Origin: Frankia sp. AiPs1
GTDB lineage: Bacteria; Actinomycetota; Actinomycetes; Frankiales; Frankiaceae
NCBI RefSeq assembly: GCF_023716945.1
Contig: NZ_JAMQQF010000006.1
Span: 1 to 46,997 of the forward strand
Length of the DNA: 46,997 bases
Direction of reading: 5' to 3'
Under the pieces are notes generated by a model that was not told the DNA's origin, did not search any database, and worked only from the letters and a program-made list of their open reading frames with translations. The position numbers were made by a program, and so were the translations under genes. This document shows, one piece after another, positions 7,137 to 15,430 of this stretch (its first letter is position 1; each line of letters opens with the position of its first letter).

Positions 7137-8057
7137 ATGACCCCGCAGAACGTCACCCAACCCGGACCCGCGGGCGTCGCGCCCGGCTCGCCCGGCTCGC
7201 ATGGCTCGCATGGCTCCCTCGGCCCGATCATGGAGCACGTCCGCGCCAATTCCGCGTCGCTGTCGGCGGCCGAGCAGCGGGTCGCCCGAGCCATCCTGTC
7301 CGACCCGGTCGGGGTCGTGCATCTGTCGGTCAGCGACCTGGCCCAGATCGCCGGCAGCTCCCCGGCGACGGTGGTGCGGTTCTGCCAGGCGCTGGGTCTG
7401 CGGGGCTTCCAGGAGCTGAAGCTGGCGCTGGCCCGCGAGTCGATCCCGGCCGAGCGACAGCTGCTCGACGAGATCGAGCCGGGCGACGGTCCGGCCGAGG
7501 TGACCACCAAGGTCCTCTCCGGCGCGGCCAATGCCCTGCAGTCAGCCGCCCAGTCGGTCAACGCCGAGGCGATGGGGCAGGTCGCCGAACTGCTCGGAGA
7601 CGCCCGTCGCATCGTCTTCGCCGCCGTCGGTACCTCGGCCTCGCTCGCCGCCGACGTCGCCTACCGCTTCACCACCATCGGACTCGACGCCTCCTTCGCC
7701 GCCGACGTGCACGTCCAGCACGTCACGGCTCGGATGCTCACCGCCGAGGATCTGTGCTTCGCGATCAGCCACACCGGCTCGACCGTCGAGACCCTGGCCA
7801 CCGTCCGAGCCGCCGCCGCTGCGGGCGCCGCGACCGTGGCGCTGACCAGCTTCGCCACCTCGCCACTCACCGAGCTCGTCGATCACGTGCTGGTGGCCGG
7901 GAGTCGCGAAACCGCCTATCGCATCGAGGCGATGACCAGCCGCATCGTCCACCTGACCATCCTCGACGCGCTGTTCGTGCTGCTGGCCCTGCGCCAGCCC
8001 AACGCCCAGCTCGCCCTCGCCGAGACCGCCGACATCCTCATCGAACACCGCCTGTAA
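7137..8057 (+). CDS. MurR/RpiR-family transcriptional regulator (HTH + SIS domain)
   Basis: This is a 306-aa regulator. After a Gly/Ser/His-rich tail of about 25 residues comes the HTH_6 domain: IMEHVRANSASLSAAEQRVA, then DLAQIAGSSPATVVRFCQAL, the recognition helix region. The C-terminal SIS domain contains IVFAAVGTSASLAADVAYRF and the signature CFAISHTGSTVETLATV, which in this family binds sugar phosphates or amino-sugar phosphates. The ATG at 7137 (or the GTG six bases earlier) is preferred. The frame continues upstream to 7032, but that part covers the palindromes. It stands first before the ABC/phosphatase operon and presumably controls it. A SIS ligand-binding domain fits a phosphorylated inducer. 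Confidence 0.92.
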   Translation: MTPQNVTQPGPAGVAPGSPGSHGSHGSLGPIMEHVRANSASLSAAEQRVARAILSDPVGVVHLSVSDLAQIAGSSPATVVRFCQALGLRGFQELKLALARESIPAERQLLDEIEPGDGPAEVTTKVLSGAANALQSAAQSVNAEAMGQVAELLGDARRIVFAAVGTSASLAADVAYRFTTIGLDASFAADVHVQHVTARMLTAEDLCFAISHTGSTVETLATVRAAAAAGAATVALTSFATSPLTELVDHVLVAGSRETAYRIEAMTSRIVHLTILDALFVLLALRQPNAQLALAETADILIEHRL

Positions 8058-8140
8058 CACCACCTGTAACACCGCCCGTACACCGCGTGTGACCCCCGCT
8101 GCACCCAACCATTTCCGCCGACCGCCGTGGCCCGAACGGC

Positions 8141-8174
8141 CATGCCGTGCTGCCCGAAACATGCCGTGCTGCCC
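8141..8174 (+). repeat. 15-bp direct repeat before the operon start
   Basis: CATGCCGTGCTGCCC occurs twice, at 8141-8155 and 8160-8174, at 19-bp spacing. It lies between the regulator gene and the first enzyme gene (start 8198). The rest of the 140-bp gap contains a loose CTGTAACACC repeat just after the regulator stop and the ribosome binding site GAAAGGGAG. Spacing of about two helical turns would suit a protein-binding site, but a chance duplication is possible. Confidence 0.5.
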
Positions 8175-8197
8175 ACGAGCAGCGAAAGGGAGAAGCG

Positions 8198-10396
8198 ATG
8201 CAGGGAAAAGTGCTCGGCGCGCGGGGGGAGCCCGTCCCCAACGTGATGATCAGCGACGGACAGACGATCACGCGCACCGGCTTTGACGGCACGTTCAGCC
8301 TGACCCCCACCGGGCCGTTCGTGTTCCTCACCCGCCCGGCCGGCTTCACCGCGGCCCCGTGGTTCGTCCCGGCCACCGCCACCGACGTCACCTTCACCCT
8401 CGTCCCGGGCGAGACCGCCGACAGCGGCGTCTACCGGTTCGTGCACGTCTCTGACCTGCACGTCTCGGTCGACAACGGCACGAAGTTCTACCCGCCGGGT
8501 GCGGAGATCGGTTCACAGGACGCGCTGAGCCTGTTCCTGCGCGGGCTGCCCGAGCGGGCGGCCGAGGTGCAGTCGGTGATCGCCACCGGTGACCTCACCG
8601 ACCTGGGCAGCGACGCCGAGTTCGACGCGCTGCGCCGGGCGGTCGACACCTCGACCCTGCCGGTGCACGTGCTACCCGGAAACCACGACCACATGGCCGG
8701 CGGCGACGAAGTCGGCTTCGTCGTCAGTCGAAACAACTACGCGATCAACACCGGTGAGCCGAGCGGCTACGAACGCAACCTCGGTCCCCGCTGGTTCTCC
8801 TTCGACCTGCCGGGCCTGCACGTGGTGGCGCTCGACTGGCACACCCACGAACTCGGCCTCGACGACGCGGCCCAGGATGCCTGGCTGCGGGCCGACCTCG
8901 AGGAGATCGGGCCGACCACCCCGTGGATCCTGCTCAGCCACGACCAGCCCTGGACCTCCATTCTCGACGGGCTGCCCAGCGACCCGGTGGCCACCTTCTC
9001 CGGGCACCGGCACACGTCCCGGGTGGTTCGCATCGGCAGGACGATTCATGTCAACACGCCGACGCCGCTGTTCGCCGGGCTGGACTACTCGCCCCCGTCG
9101 TACCGGATCGTGCGCTGGGACGGCGAGCAGCTCGGCCTGGAGACACGGGCCATCGCCCGCACCGGCCTGGAGCGGGCCACCTTCGCGATGCCGGCGGCGA
9201 TCCACCGCGGCACCGCCGGGGGTAACGCGGCCGAGGGCGGCGCCGGCGGGGGCGACGCCAGCGAGGGGGATGCCAGCGAGGGGGATGCGGTCGTGCGCTG
9301 GCGCCACCAGCTCTCCGGAGCCGGTCACCGGGCGCCGGTCCGCGTCGAGGGCGATCGGGTCATCGCCGGCGTCAAGCGCGAGGACCTCCCCTCGGGCGCG
9401 GTCGAGGTGCTGTCACTGCGCGACGGATCCCAGCTGTGGCAGGCCGAGCTACGGGCCTCGACCAAGGGCACGCCGGTGACCCACCACGGTCACGTCATCG
9501 CCGTCGAGGTGAGCGGCGACGTCGTCAGCCTGGACGCCGAGACCGGCACCGAGCGCTGGCGGGTTCCGTCACCGGACCCGCTGCGGCTGTTCGCCTGGGC
9601 CGATCCGGTGGTCGCCGACGGCATCCTCATCGTCGGCGACCTGTCCCACGTGCGCGCCCTGGACGCCGACACCGGTGAGCTGCGCTGGGAGCGCACCGAC
9701 CTGTGCGCGTACCAGACGCTGGTCTCGCACTCCAACCCGCTCGTGCTCGGCGACACCCTCATCCTCGCCAACTTTCCGGCACCGATCGGCATCGCCGGCC
9801 TCGACCTGCACACCGGCGAGGTCACCTGGCAGCTCGGCGGCAACCTCACCGATCTCATCGGCAGCCTCTGGCCCATCGGCACCCCGCTCTACGACCAGGC
9901 CAGCGACACGTTGTGCGTGCCGACCCCGTCGGGGTTGTCGGCCATCGACGCCCGCGACGGGGCGGGCCGCTGGCAGCTCACCACCGAGCTGCCGTTCAGC
10001 CCGGCCACCCCGGCCTCGGTCCCCGACGGCATCGCGGCCGTCTTCGCCGGCACCGACGTCGTCCTGCTCGACCGGGTCGACGGCTCGATCCGATGGCGCA
10101 CGCCGATGGAGTCGGCCGCCGAGCTCGCGATGGCCAGCTACACCCGCACCCCGCAGGTGCTGTTCGCCGGACCGGTACCCGTCCCGGCCGAGGACGGCTC
10201 CGACGGCTCGGTGCGGCTGTTGGTCTCCGGCCTCGACGGGCACATCTACGCCCTCGACGCCGCGTCGGGCAAGCGGCTGGCCGAGGTGAACGTCGGCGCC
10301 CCGGTCGCGGCGCCGGTGGCCGTCACCGACGAGCTGATCATCGCCATCGCGGTCGACGGGGTGGTCACCGCCATCGAACGAAACGCGCTGCTGTGA
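8198..10396 (+). CDS. Metallophosphoesterase fused to a PQQ-type beta-propeller
   Basis: This 732-aa protein has three parts. Residues 1-75 form a small beta domain like the MetalloPhosN/carboxypeptidase-regulatory fold (VPNVMISDGQTITRTGFDG). Residues 80-290 are a calcineurin-type phosphoesterase with all metal-site motifs visible: DLH at 86-88, GDLTD at 131-135, GNHDH at 161-165, the SHD at 247-249 and GHRH at 269-272. A repeat linker (NAAEGGAGGGDASEGDASEG, about 345-365) leads to a C-terminal WD/PQQ-like propeller. Its blades have repeated motifs such as DAETGTERWRV, DADTGELRWER and DLHTGEVTWQL. Propeller blades of this kind can be purely structural and do not imply the PQQ cofactor. No signal peptide or membrane helix is seen, so a cytoplasmic phosphate mono- or diesterase is likely. 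The ATG at 8198 is backed by GAAAGGGAG. The stop overlaps the permease start. Confidence 0.93.
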   Translation: MQGKVLGARGEPVPNVMISDGQTITRTGFDGTFSLTPTGPFVFLTRPAGFTAAPWFVPATATDVTFTLVPGETADSGVYRFVHVSDLHVSVDNGTKFYPPGAEIGSQDALSLFLRGLPERAAEVQSVIATGDLTDLGSDAEFDALRRAVDTSTLPVHVLPGNHDHMAGGDEVGFVVSRNNYAINTGEPSGYERNLGPRWFSFDLPGLHVVALDWHTHELGLDDAAQDAWLRADLEEIGPTTPWILLSHDQPWTSILDGLPSDPVATFSGHRHTSRVVRIGRTIHVNTPTPLFAGLDYSPPSYRIVRWDGEQLGLETRAIARTGLERATFAMPAAIHRGTAGGNAAEGGAGGGDASEGDASEGDAVVRWRHQLSGAGHRAPVRVEGDRVIAGVKREDLPSGAVEVLSLRDGSQLWQAELRASTKGTPVTHHGHVIAVEVSGDVVSLDAETGTERWRVPSPDPLRLFAWADPVVADGILIVGDLSHVRALDADTGELRWERTDLCAYQTLVSHSNPLVLGDTLILANFPAPIGIAGLDLHTGEVTWQLGGNLTDLIGSLWPIGTPLYDQASDTLCVPTPSGLSAIDARDGAGRWQLTTELPFSPATPASVPDGIAAVFAGTDVVLLDRVDGSIRWRTPMESAAELAMASYTRTPQVLFAGPVPVPAEDGSDGSVRLLVSGLDGHIYALDAASGKRLAEVNVGAPVAAPVAVTDELIIAIAVDGVVTAIERNALL

Positions 10397-11319
10397 CGAC
10401 CGTCCTCGACAAGCCGGTGCCATCGCCGGCCGCGGCCGACACACTCATCGACCCCAACCGCACCCGCGCGACGCCCTACGTCTTCATCGCCCCGGCGATG
10501 AGCGGCATCGGGCTGTTCGTCCTGCTGCCGGCCCTGCTCTCCTTCATCGGCAGCTTCTTCGCCATCCCGCTCGCCCCCGGCGCGAACTGGAAGTGGGTGG
10601 GCTTCGACAACTACACGTCCGTGTTCGGCGACCCGGCCGCGCACCGGGCGATCGAGAACACCCTGCTGTACTGCGTGATGACGATCATCCCGAGCCTGGT
10701 TCTCGGACTGCTGCTCGCGCTGCTGGCCGAGAGCCTGCGACACGGTCGGACCCTGGTGCGGACCGCGCTGTTCCTGCCGATGACGGCCAACCTGGTCGCG
10801 ATGGCCGTGGTCTTCAAGTGGATCTTCGCCCTGCAGGGCGGGTTCGCCAACCAGGCGCTCGCCTGGATCGGTGTTGCGCCGATCAACTGGCTCAACGACA
10901 CCCGGTACTCGCTGATCTCGGTGGCCCTCGTCGGGGTCTGGCGCGGTGTCTCGCTGACCATGCTGCTGTTCCTCGCCGGGCTCACCACCATCCCCGGGGC
11001 GATCCACGAGGCAGCGGCGGCCGAGGGTATCCGCGGCTGGGCCAAGCTGCGCACGCTGATCCTACCGATGATCAAGCCGACGATCGTCTTCGCCACGGTG
11101 CTCTCGATCCTCACCTCCATCCAGGCCTTCGACCAGATCAACGTGATGACCCAGGGCGGTCCCCAGGAGTCCTCGGAGACCGTCCTCACCTACACCTGGA
11201 AGGTCGGTTTCTCGTACTTCCAGCTCGGTAAGGCGTCGGCCCTGTCGTTCGTGCTGATCGCGGTGCTCATCGGCATCGGGCTGATCCGCCGCCGCGCGTT
11301 CTCGGCGGAGCAGCGATGA
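10393..11319 (+). CDS. ABC transporter permease, MalF/UgpA type
   Basis: This 308-aa membrane protein has about six helices. It begins after a soluble N-terminal tail, with TPYVFIAPAMSGIGLFVLLPALLSFIGSF as the first span. The cytoplasmic EAA loop reads EAAAAEGIRGWAKLRTLILP and contacts the ATPase. C-terminal features such as FDQINVMTQGGPQ are typical of carbohydrate-uptake permeases of the CUT1 group. The GTG start overlaps the upstream TGA (GTGA). An open upstream extension in this frame lies inside the phosphoesterase gene and is not real. It pairs with the following permease to form the channel. Confidence 0.95.
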   Translation: MTTVLDKPVPSPAAADTLIDPNRTRATPYVFIAPAMSGIGLFVLLPALLSFIGSFFAIPLAPGANWKWVGFDNYTSVFGDPAAHRAIENTLLYCVMTIIPSLVLGLLLALLAESLRHGRTLVRTALFLPMTANLVAMAVVFKWIFALQGGFANQALAWIGVAPINWLNDTRYSLISVALVGVWRGVSLTMLLFLAGLTTIPGAIHEAAAAEGIRGWAKLRTLILPMIKPTIVFATVLSILTSIQAFDQINVMTQGGPQESSETVLTYTWKVGFSYFQLGKASALSFVLIAVLIGIGLIRRRAFSAEQR

Positions 11320-12146
11320 CCACCACTGCGCTCCCAGCGCGGCTGATCAGATGGCTGCTGGTACTCATCGCCGTCGTGATCTCGCTGTTCCCCTTCTACT
11401 GGATGCTGCGGACCGCACTCGCTCCGCAGAGCCAGCAGCTGGCCGACGGGCTGGGCTTCTGGCCCTCGCACCTGGACTTCGGCAACTTCGCCCGCGCCTG
11501 GGACAAGGCCAACCTCGGTCAGGCACTGCTCAACGGGCTCATCATCACCGGCGCGATCCTGCTACTACAGCTGATCACGTGCGTGCCGGCGGCCTACGCC
11601 TTCGCCAAGATCCGGTTCAGGGGCAGCGGCGTCCTGTTCGGGGTCGTGCTGGCCTGCCTGCTCATCCCGACCCAGGCCACCATGGTGCCCACGTTCATCG
11701 GCATCAACATCTTCGGGCTGGGTGACACCCGGATCGGGCTCGTGCTGCCGTTCTACAGCAGCGCGTTCGGCATCTTCCTGCTCCGCCAGCAGATGCTCGC
11801 CATCCCCGACGCGCTGCTCGACGCGGCCAGGACCGACGGGCTCGGCCCGTGGCGCACCCTGCTGCGGGTCGTCGTGCCGATGTCCATGCCCTCGATCGCC
11901 GCCTTCGCGATCTTCTCGGTGTTCACCCACTGGAACGACTACCTCTGGCCGCTGCTGGTGGCCCGCAGCCCCGACCTGGCCACTCCCCCACTGCGGCTCG
12001 CGGTGTTCCAGCAGGCCGACATCGGCTTCGACTACTCGGCCCTGGCCGCCGGCGCGGCCATCGTCACCGCACCCATCCTGATCCTCTTTCTGTTCGCCCA
12101 GCGCCGCTTCGTCCAGGGCATGGCCGGCGGCGAAATCGCCGGCTGA
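11316..12146 (+). CDS. ABC transporter permease, MalG/UgpE type
   Basis: This 276-aa partner permease has a first helix WLLVLIAVVISLFPFYWML, then LITCVPAAYAFAKI, and the EAA loop DAARTDGLGPWRTLLRVVVP. Six spans are expected. The ATG overlaps the upstream TGA (ATGA), so translation is coupled to the first permease. MalG-type proteins form the heterodimeric pore with MalF-type partners in carbohydrate or glycerol-phosphate uptake. After its stop there is a 135-bp gap to the binding-protein gene, containing a CCCGTTCGCC repeat and the binding-protein ribosome site. Confidence 0.95.
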   Translation: MTTTALPARLIRWLLVLIAVVISLFPFYWMLRTALAPQSQQLADGLGFWPSHLDFGNFARAWDKANLGQALLNGLIITGAILLLQLITCVPAAYAFAKIRFRGSGVLFGVVLACLLIPTQATMVPTFIGINIFGLGDTRIGLVLPFYSSAFGIFLLRQQMLAIPDALLDAARTDGLGPWRTLLRVVVPMSMPSIAAFAIFSVFTHWNDYLWPLLVARSPDLATPPLRLAVFQQADIGFDYSALAAGAAIVTAPILILFLFAQRRFVQGMAGGEIAG

Positions 12147-12281
12147 CCGTTCCTGACCCGGCGACCCGATTCGCTGATTCGTCCCAAGCGGCCCACGACT
12201 TCGCGTTCACCTCCGTCACGCCCGTTCGCCCCCGTTCGCCCCCCACGGCAATCCTCGCCGAACCCAAGGAGTAGGTCTGCC

Positions 12282-13610
12282 ATGTCCACTCGTCGTTCTC
12301 TGCTCGGCACCGCGGCACTGGCCGCGGCCACCGCGCTGGCTCTCGCCGCCTGCGGCAGCGGCTCCGGCTCAACTGCCGGTGCCGGCGGCCCGGCGCTGAC
12401 CGGCACCGTGGCCAAGGCCGCCGACCTGGCCACCTGCAAGCCCGACGGTGTCACCCTCAAGCTCAACTTCGGCCCGCAGTCCGCGCCCGCGGTCAAACTC
12501 GCCGTCACCGCGATGGAAAAGAAGTACCCGGGCCTGAAGTTCGACGCCAAAGCCTCGGCGACCGCTTCGTACAACGATCTGACCAAGCAGGTCGTCTCCG
12601 ACGCCGCCGTGGGCAAGCCCGACGACCTGATCAACACCGGGCTGTCCCAGCTGACCTTCTGGGTCGACAGCTACCACCCCGCCGAGATCGACCAGAGCAC
12701 GCTGCCCGCCGGCTACCAGAAGCAGTTCCTGGCTGCCGGCACCGCCAACGGCAAGGTCTACATCGCGCCGTTCCAGATCTCGGCCCCGGTGCTGCTGGTC
12801 AACCAGACGGCCCTGAAGAACGCCGGCATCGACCCCAGCACGCCGATCACCAGCTACGCCGAACTGATCAAGGCCGCCCAGACGCTGACCGCCAAGACCG
12901 GCAAGCCCTCGATCAACATCTCCACCGACGGGCTGCCCGACTGGTTCAGCCAGGGCTTCGTGCAGGCCGCCGGCGGAAAATTCGTCAACGCCGATGGGAG
13001 CGCCGGGTTCGGCGACGCCACCGGGGTCAAGGCGCTGAGCATCTGGAGCACCCTGGCCAAGGACAAGGTGCTGCTCAACGTCGGCGGCACCGACGCGATG
13101 GCCCAGTTCATGGCCGGCAACCTGCCGTTCATGGCCTACACGACCTCGATCGTGGCCACCATCGGAAAGGGCGTCGGCTCGAAGTTCCAGTGGATGCCCG
13201 TCGACCTGCCGACCCTCAACGGCACCGACGCCGGCCCCCTGCCCGCCGGCGGCAACGGCTGGCTCGTGCTGTCCCAGGACCCGTGCAAGGCCGCCTACGC
13301 CAACGCGATGATCTCCCTGATGCTCAGCAAGGACATCTCCCTGGCCGCCAGCGGCACCGGCTACAGCTACATCCCGGTGAACTCCGACGCCGCGACCGAG
13401 CTGCTGGCCGGGTCGACCGCGACCCCGCAGCTGAAGTACGCCTGGTCCTACGACAAGCCGCTGTCGGTCTGGGGCGGGTTCAAGGGCAGCGCGACGAAGC
13501 AGATCTTCGACACGCTGACCACCACGACCCAGCAGCTGTCCACCGGTGCCGATCCGCAGGCGGCGGTGGCCTCGGCGGTCAGCCAGGTCAACAAGCTCGT
13601 CGGGAAGTGA
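12282..13610 (+). CDS. ABC transporter substrate-binding lipoprotein (sugar/UgpB type)
   Basis: This 442-aa protein has a lipoprotein signal MSTRRSLLGTAALAAATALA ending in the lipobox LAAC, with Cys24 as the predicted lipidation site. The rest has the bilobal family-1 binding-protein fold, for example VKLAVTAMEKKYPGLKFDAK near the start and the hinge-like FQISAPVLLVNQTALKNAGI. It would sit on the outer face of the membrane and hand substrate to the two permeases. The ATG at 12282 has AAGGAG upstream. This is the only operon gene with a longer leader (135 bp). A separate promoter or processing site is plausible, which would allow higher expression of the binding protein. Confidence 0.95.
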   Translation: MSTRRSLLGTAALAAATALALAACGSGSGSTAGAGGPALTGTVAKAADLATCKPDGVTLKLNFGPQSAPAVKLAVTAMEKKYPGLKFDAKASATASYNDLTKQVVSDAAVGKPDDLINTGLSQLTFWVDSYHPAEIDQSTLPAGYQKQFLAAGTANGKVYIAPFQISAPVLLVNQTALKNAGIDPSTPITSYAELIKAAQTLTAKTGKPSINISTDGLPDWFSQGFVQAAGGKFVNADGSAGFGDATGVKALSIWSTLAKDKVLLNVGGTDAMAQFMAGNLPFMAYTTSIVATIGKGVGSKFQWMPVDLPTLNGTDAGPLPAGGNGWLVLSQDPCKAAYANAMISLMLSKDISLAASGTGYSYIPVNSDAATELLAGSTATPQLKYAWSYDKPLSVWGGFKGSATKQIFDTLTTTTQQLSTGADPQAAVASAVSQVNKLVGK

Positions 13611-13616
13611 CGACCG

Positions 13617-14720
13617 ATGCCCACCGTGGAACTGCGCGGAGTCGAGAAGAACTTCGGCACGGTCAAGGCCCTGGACGCGATCGACCTGTCGATCGCCGAC
13701 GGTGAGCAGGTGGCGATCCTCGGCCCGTCCGGGTCGGGCAAGTCCACCCTGCTGCGGGTCATCGCCGGGCTCGAGACGCATGACTCCGGGACGCTGACCG
13801 TGGACGGCGTGGACCAGCGCGCCGTCCCGGCCCACCGCCGCGACATGGCGATCGTGTTCCAGCACTTCGCCCTCTACCCGCACCTGTCCTCGCTGGGCAA
13901 CATCACCCTCGGCCTGCGGCACGGCCTCAAGCTGTCCAAGCAGGAGGCGCGGGCGCGGGCCCACGACGTGGCCACCCGCATGCAGGTCGAGCACCTGCTG
14001 GACCGCAAGCCGCGGGAGATGTCCGGCGGCCAGCGTCAGCGCATCGCGCTGGCCCGGGCGCTGGCTCGCAGGTCGGGCATCGTGCTGCTCGACGAACCAC
14101 TGTCCGGCCTGGACGCCCAGCTGCACGCCGCGCTGCGCGTCGAGATCGCCGAGCTGTTGCGCTCGGTGCACGCCACCGGGGTCAATGTCACCCACGACCA
14201 GGTCGACGCCATGGCCATGGCCGACCGGGTCGCCATCGTCAACCACGGCAAGGTCGAGCAGCTGGGCACCCCGGACGAGCTGTACGCGGTGCCGGCCACC
14301 GTGTTCGTCGCGTCGTTCGTCGGCAGCCCGCCCATGAACCTGGCCCCGGTGGGCGAGGATGGCTCGTCGGTGTTCGGCGCGCGGCGGCTGCGGGTGGACG
14401 GGCCGGTCATCCTCGGCGTGCGACCCGAACGTCTGCGCTTCACCGCAGGGGACGTCGACCTCGACTGGCACGCCCGCGGACGCGTCGCCCTGATCGAGCC
14501 GAACGGGGCCGACCGGGTGGTGCACGTCGAACTCGACACTCCCGGACCCCGCCGCACCTTCGCCGTGCGCTGCCGCTCCGGCGAGCAGCCCCCGCTCCAC
14601 GCCGCCGTCGACCTGAGCTGCTCGCCGGACGACGTGCACGTCTTTGCCGGCGAGCAGGGCCGACGCAGGGGCACCGTCGCCGAACTCGGCGGCGAACCGG
14701 CCATGGCGGGAGCCCAGTGA
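13617..14720 (+). CDS. ABC transporter ATPase, UgpC/MalK type
   Basis: This 367-aa nucleotide-binding subunit has Walker A GPSGSGKST at 36-44, a Q-loop VFQHFALYPH near 80-89, the signature MSGGQRQR at 135-142, Walker B IVLLDEP at 155-161, and a switch His in VTHDQ (His193). A C-terminal TOBE/OB-like domain contains GVRPERLRF. In Streptomyces many CUT1 transporters share one distant ATPase (MsiK), whereas this system carries its own. The gene follows the binding-protein stop by six bases. Its stop overlaps the HAD gene start (GTGA). Confidence 0.96.
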   Translation: MPTVELRGVEKNFGTVKALDAIDLSIADGEQVAILGPSGSGKSTLLRVIAGLETHDSGTLTVDGVDQRAVPAHRRDMAIVFQHFALYPHLSSLGNITLGLRHGLKLSKQEARARAHDVATRMQVEHLLDRKPREMSGGQRQRIALARALARRSGIVLLDEPLSGLDAQLHAALRVEIAELLRSVHATGVNVTHDQVDAMAMADRVAIVNHGKVEQLGTPDELYAVPATVFVASFVGSPPMNLAPVGEDGSSVFGARRLRVDGPVILGVRPERLRFTAGDVDLDWHARGRVALIEPNGADRVVHVELDTPGPRRTFAVRCRSGEQPPLHAAVDLSCSPDDVHVFAGEQGRRRGTVAELGGEPAMAGAQ

Positions 14721-15430
14721 GCCACGACCACCCCCGCCACGGCGACCACCCCCACGACGGCGACCACCCGAGGAACCCGTACACCGGCGCGGGCATCGAG
14801 GCCACCATGGGTGACCTACTGGTGCTCTTCGACTGGAACGGCACGATCGTGGCCGACGCGGCCCGAGCCCGGGCCGCCACCAACACGGTGCTGACCGAAC
14901 GCGGGCTGGCGGCGATATCGGCCGAGGAGTTCCGCCGCGAGTTCCGCCTCCCCCTCGGGGTCATGTTCACCACGCTGGGCGTGCCGGCCGGCGAGGCGCC
15001 GAGCGCCGAGCGGCAGTGGAACCACCTCATGGCTGCCAGCACCTCCCCAGCCCGAGCCGGGGCCGGACCACTCCTGGAGACGCTGCGCGCCCGCGGAGCG
15101 CGGGTCGGCGTCGTCTCCGCCGCCGCGGCGGAGACCGTCTGGATCGACCTCAAGCACCTGCACCTCGACGACCTGCTGCACACCGTCGACGCCGGAACCG
15201 TCGACAAGCTCGCCACCCTCGCCTCGCGACGCGCCGAGCGGACCCGAGCCGTCTACGTCGGCGACACCGAATACGACATGGTCTGCGCGGTGGATGCCGG
15301 CTACACCGCCATCGGAGTCTCCGGCGGCTACTGCCAACCCGAACGGCTGTTCGCTGCCGGCGCCGAGATCGTCATCGACCAGCTCAGCGAGCTGATCCCC
15401 CTGCTGGAAATAGAGACCTTCCATGACTGA
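14717..15430 (+). CDS. HAD-superfamily hydrolase with His-rich N-terminal tail
   Basis: This is a 237-aa HAD phosphatase. Motif I is VLFDWNGTIV, the common DxN variant found in phosphoglycolate-phosphatase-like members. Motif II lies in VGVVSAAAAET and motif IV in VYVGDTEYDM. From the GTG start at 14717 the protein has a His/Asp-rich tail (HDHPRHGDHPHDGDHP) arising from a short DNA repeat at 14732-14770, which could bind metal. A second possible start, ATG at 14807, would give a tail-free 207-aa enzyme. The GTGA overlap with the ATPase favours the first. It likely dephosphorylates the imported compound or a downstream intermediate. Its stop lies inside the start of the next gene. Confidence 0.9.
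   Translation: MSHDHPRHGDHPHDGDHPRNPYTGAGIEATMGDLLVLFDWNGTIVADAARARAATNTVLTERGLAAISAEEFRREFRLPLGVMFTTLGVPAGEAPSAERQWNHLMAASTSPARAGAGPLLETLRARGARVGVVSAAAAETVWIDLKHLHLDDLLHTVDAGTVDKLATLASRRAERTRAVYVGDTEYDMVCAVDAGYTAIGVSGGYCQPERLFAAGAEIVIDQLSELIPLLEIETFHD

Noticed and set aside
8198-10396. PQQ-dependent dehydrogenase
   Set aside because: The propeller lacks catalytic residues and an export signal, and is attached to a phosphoesterase. Blade motifs alone do not show PQQ binding.
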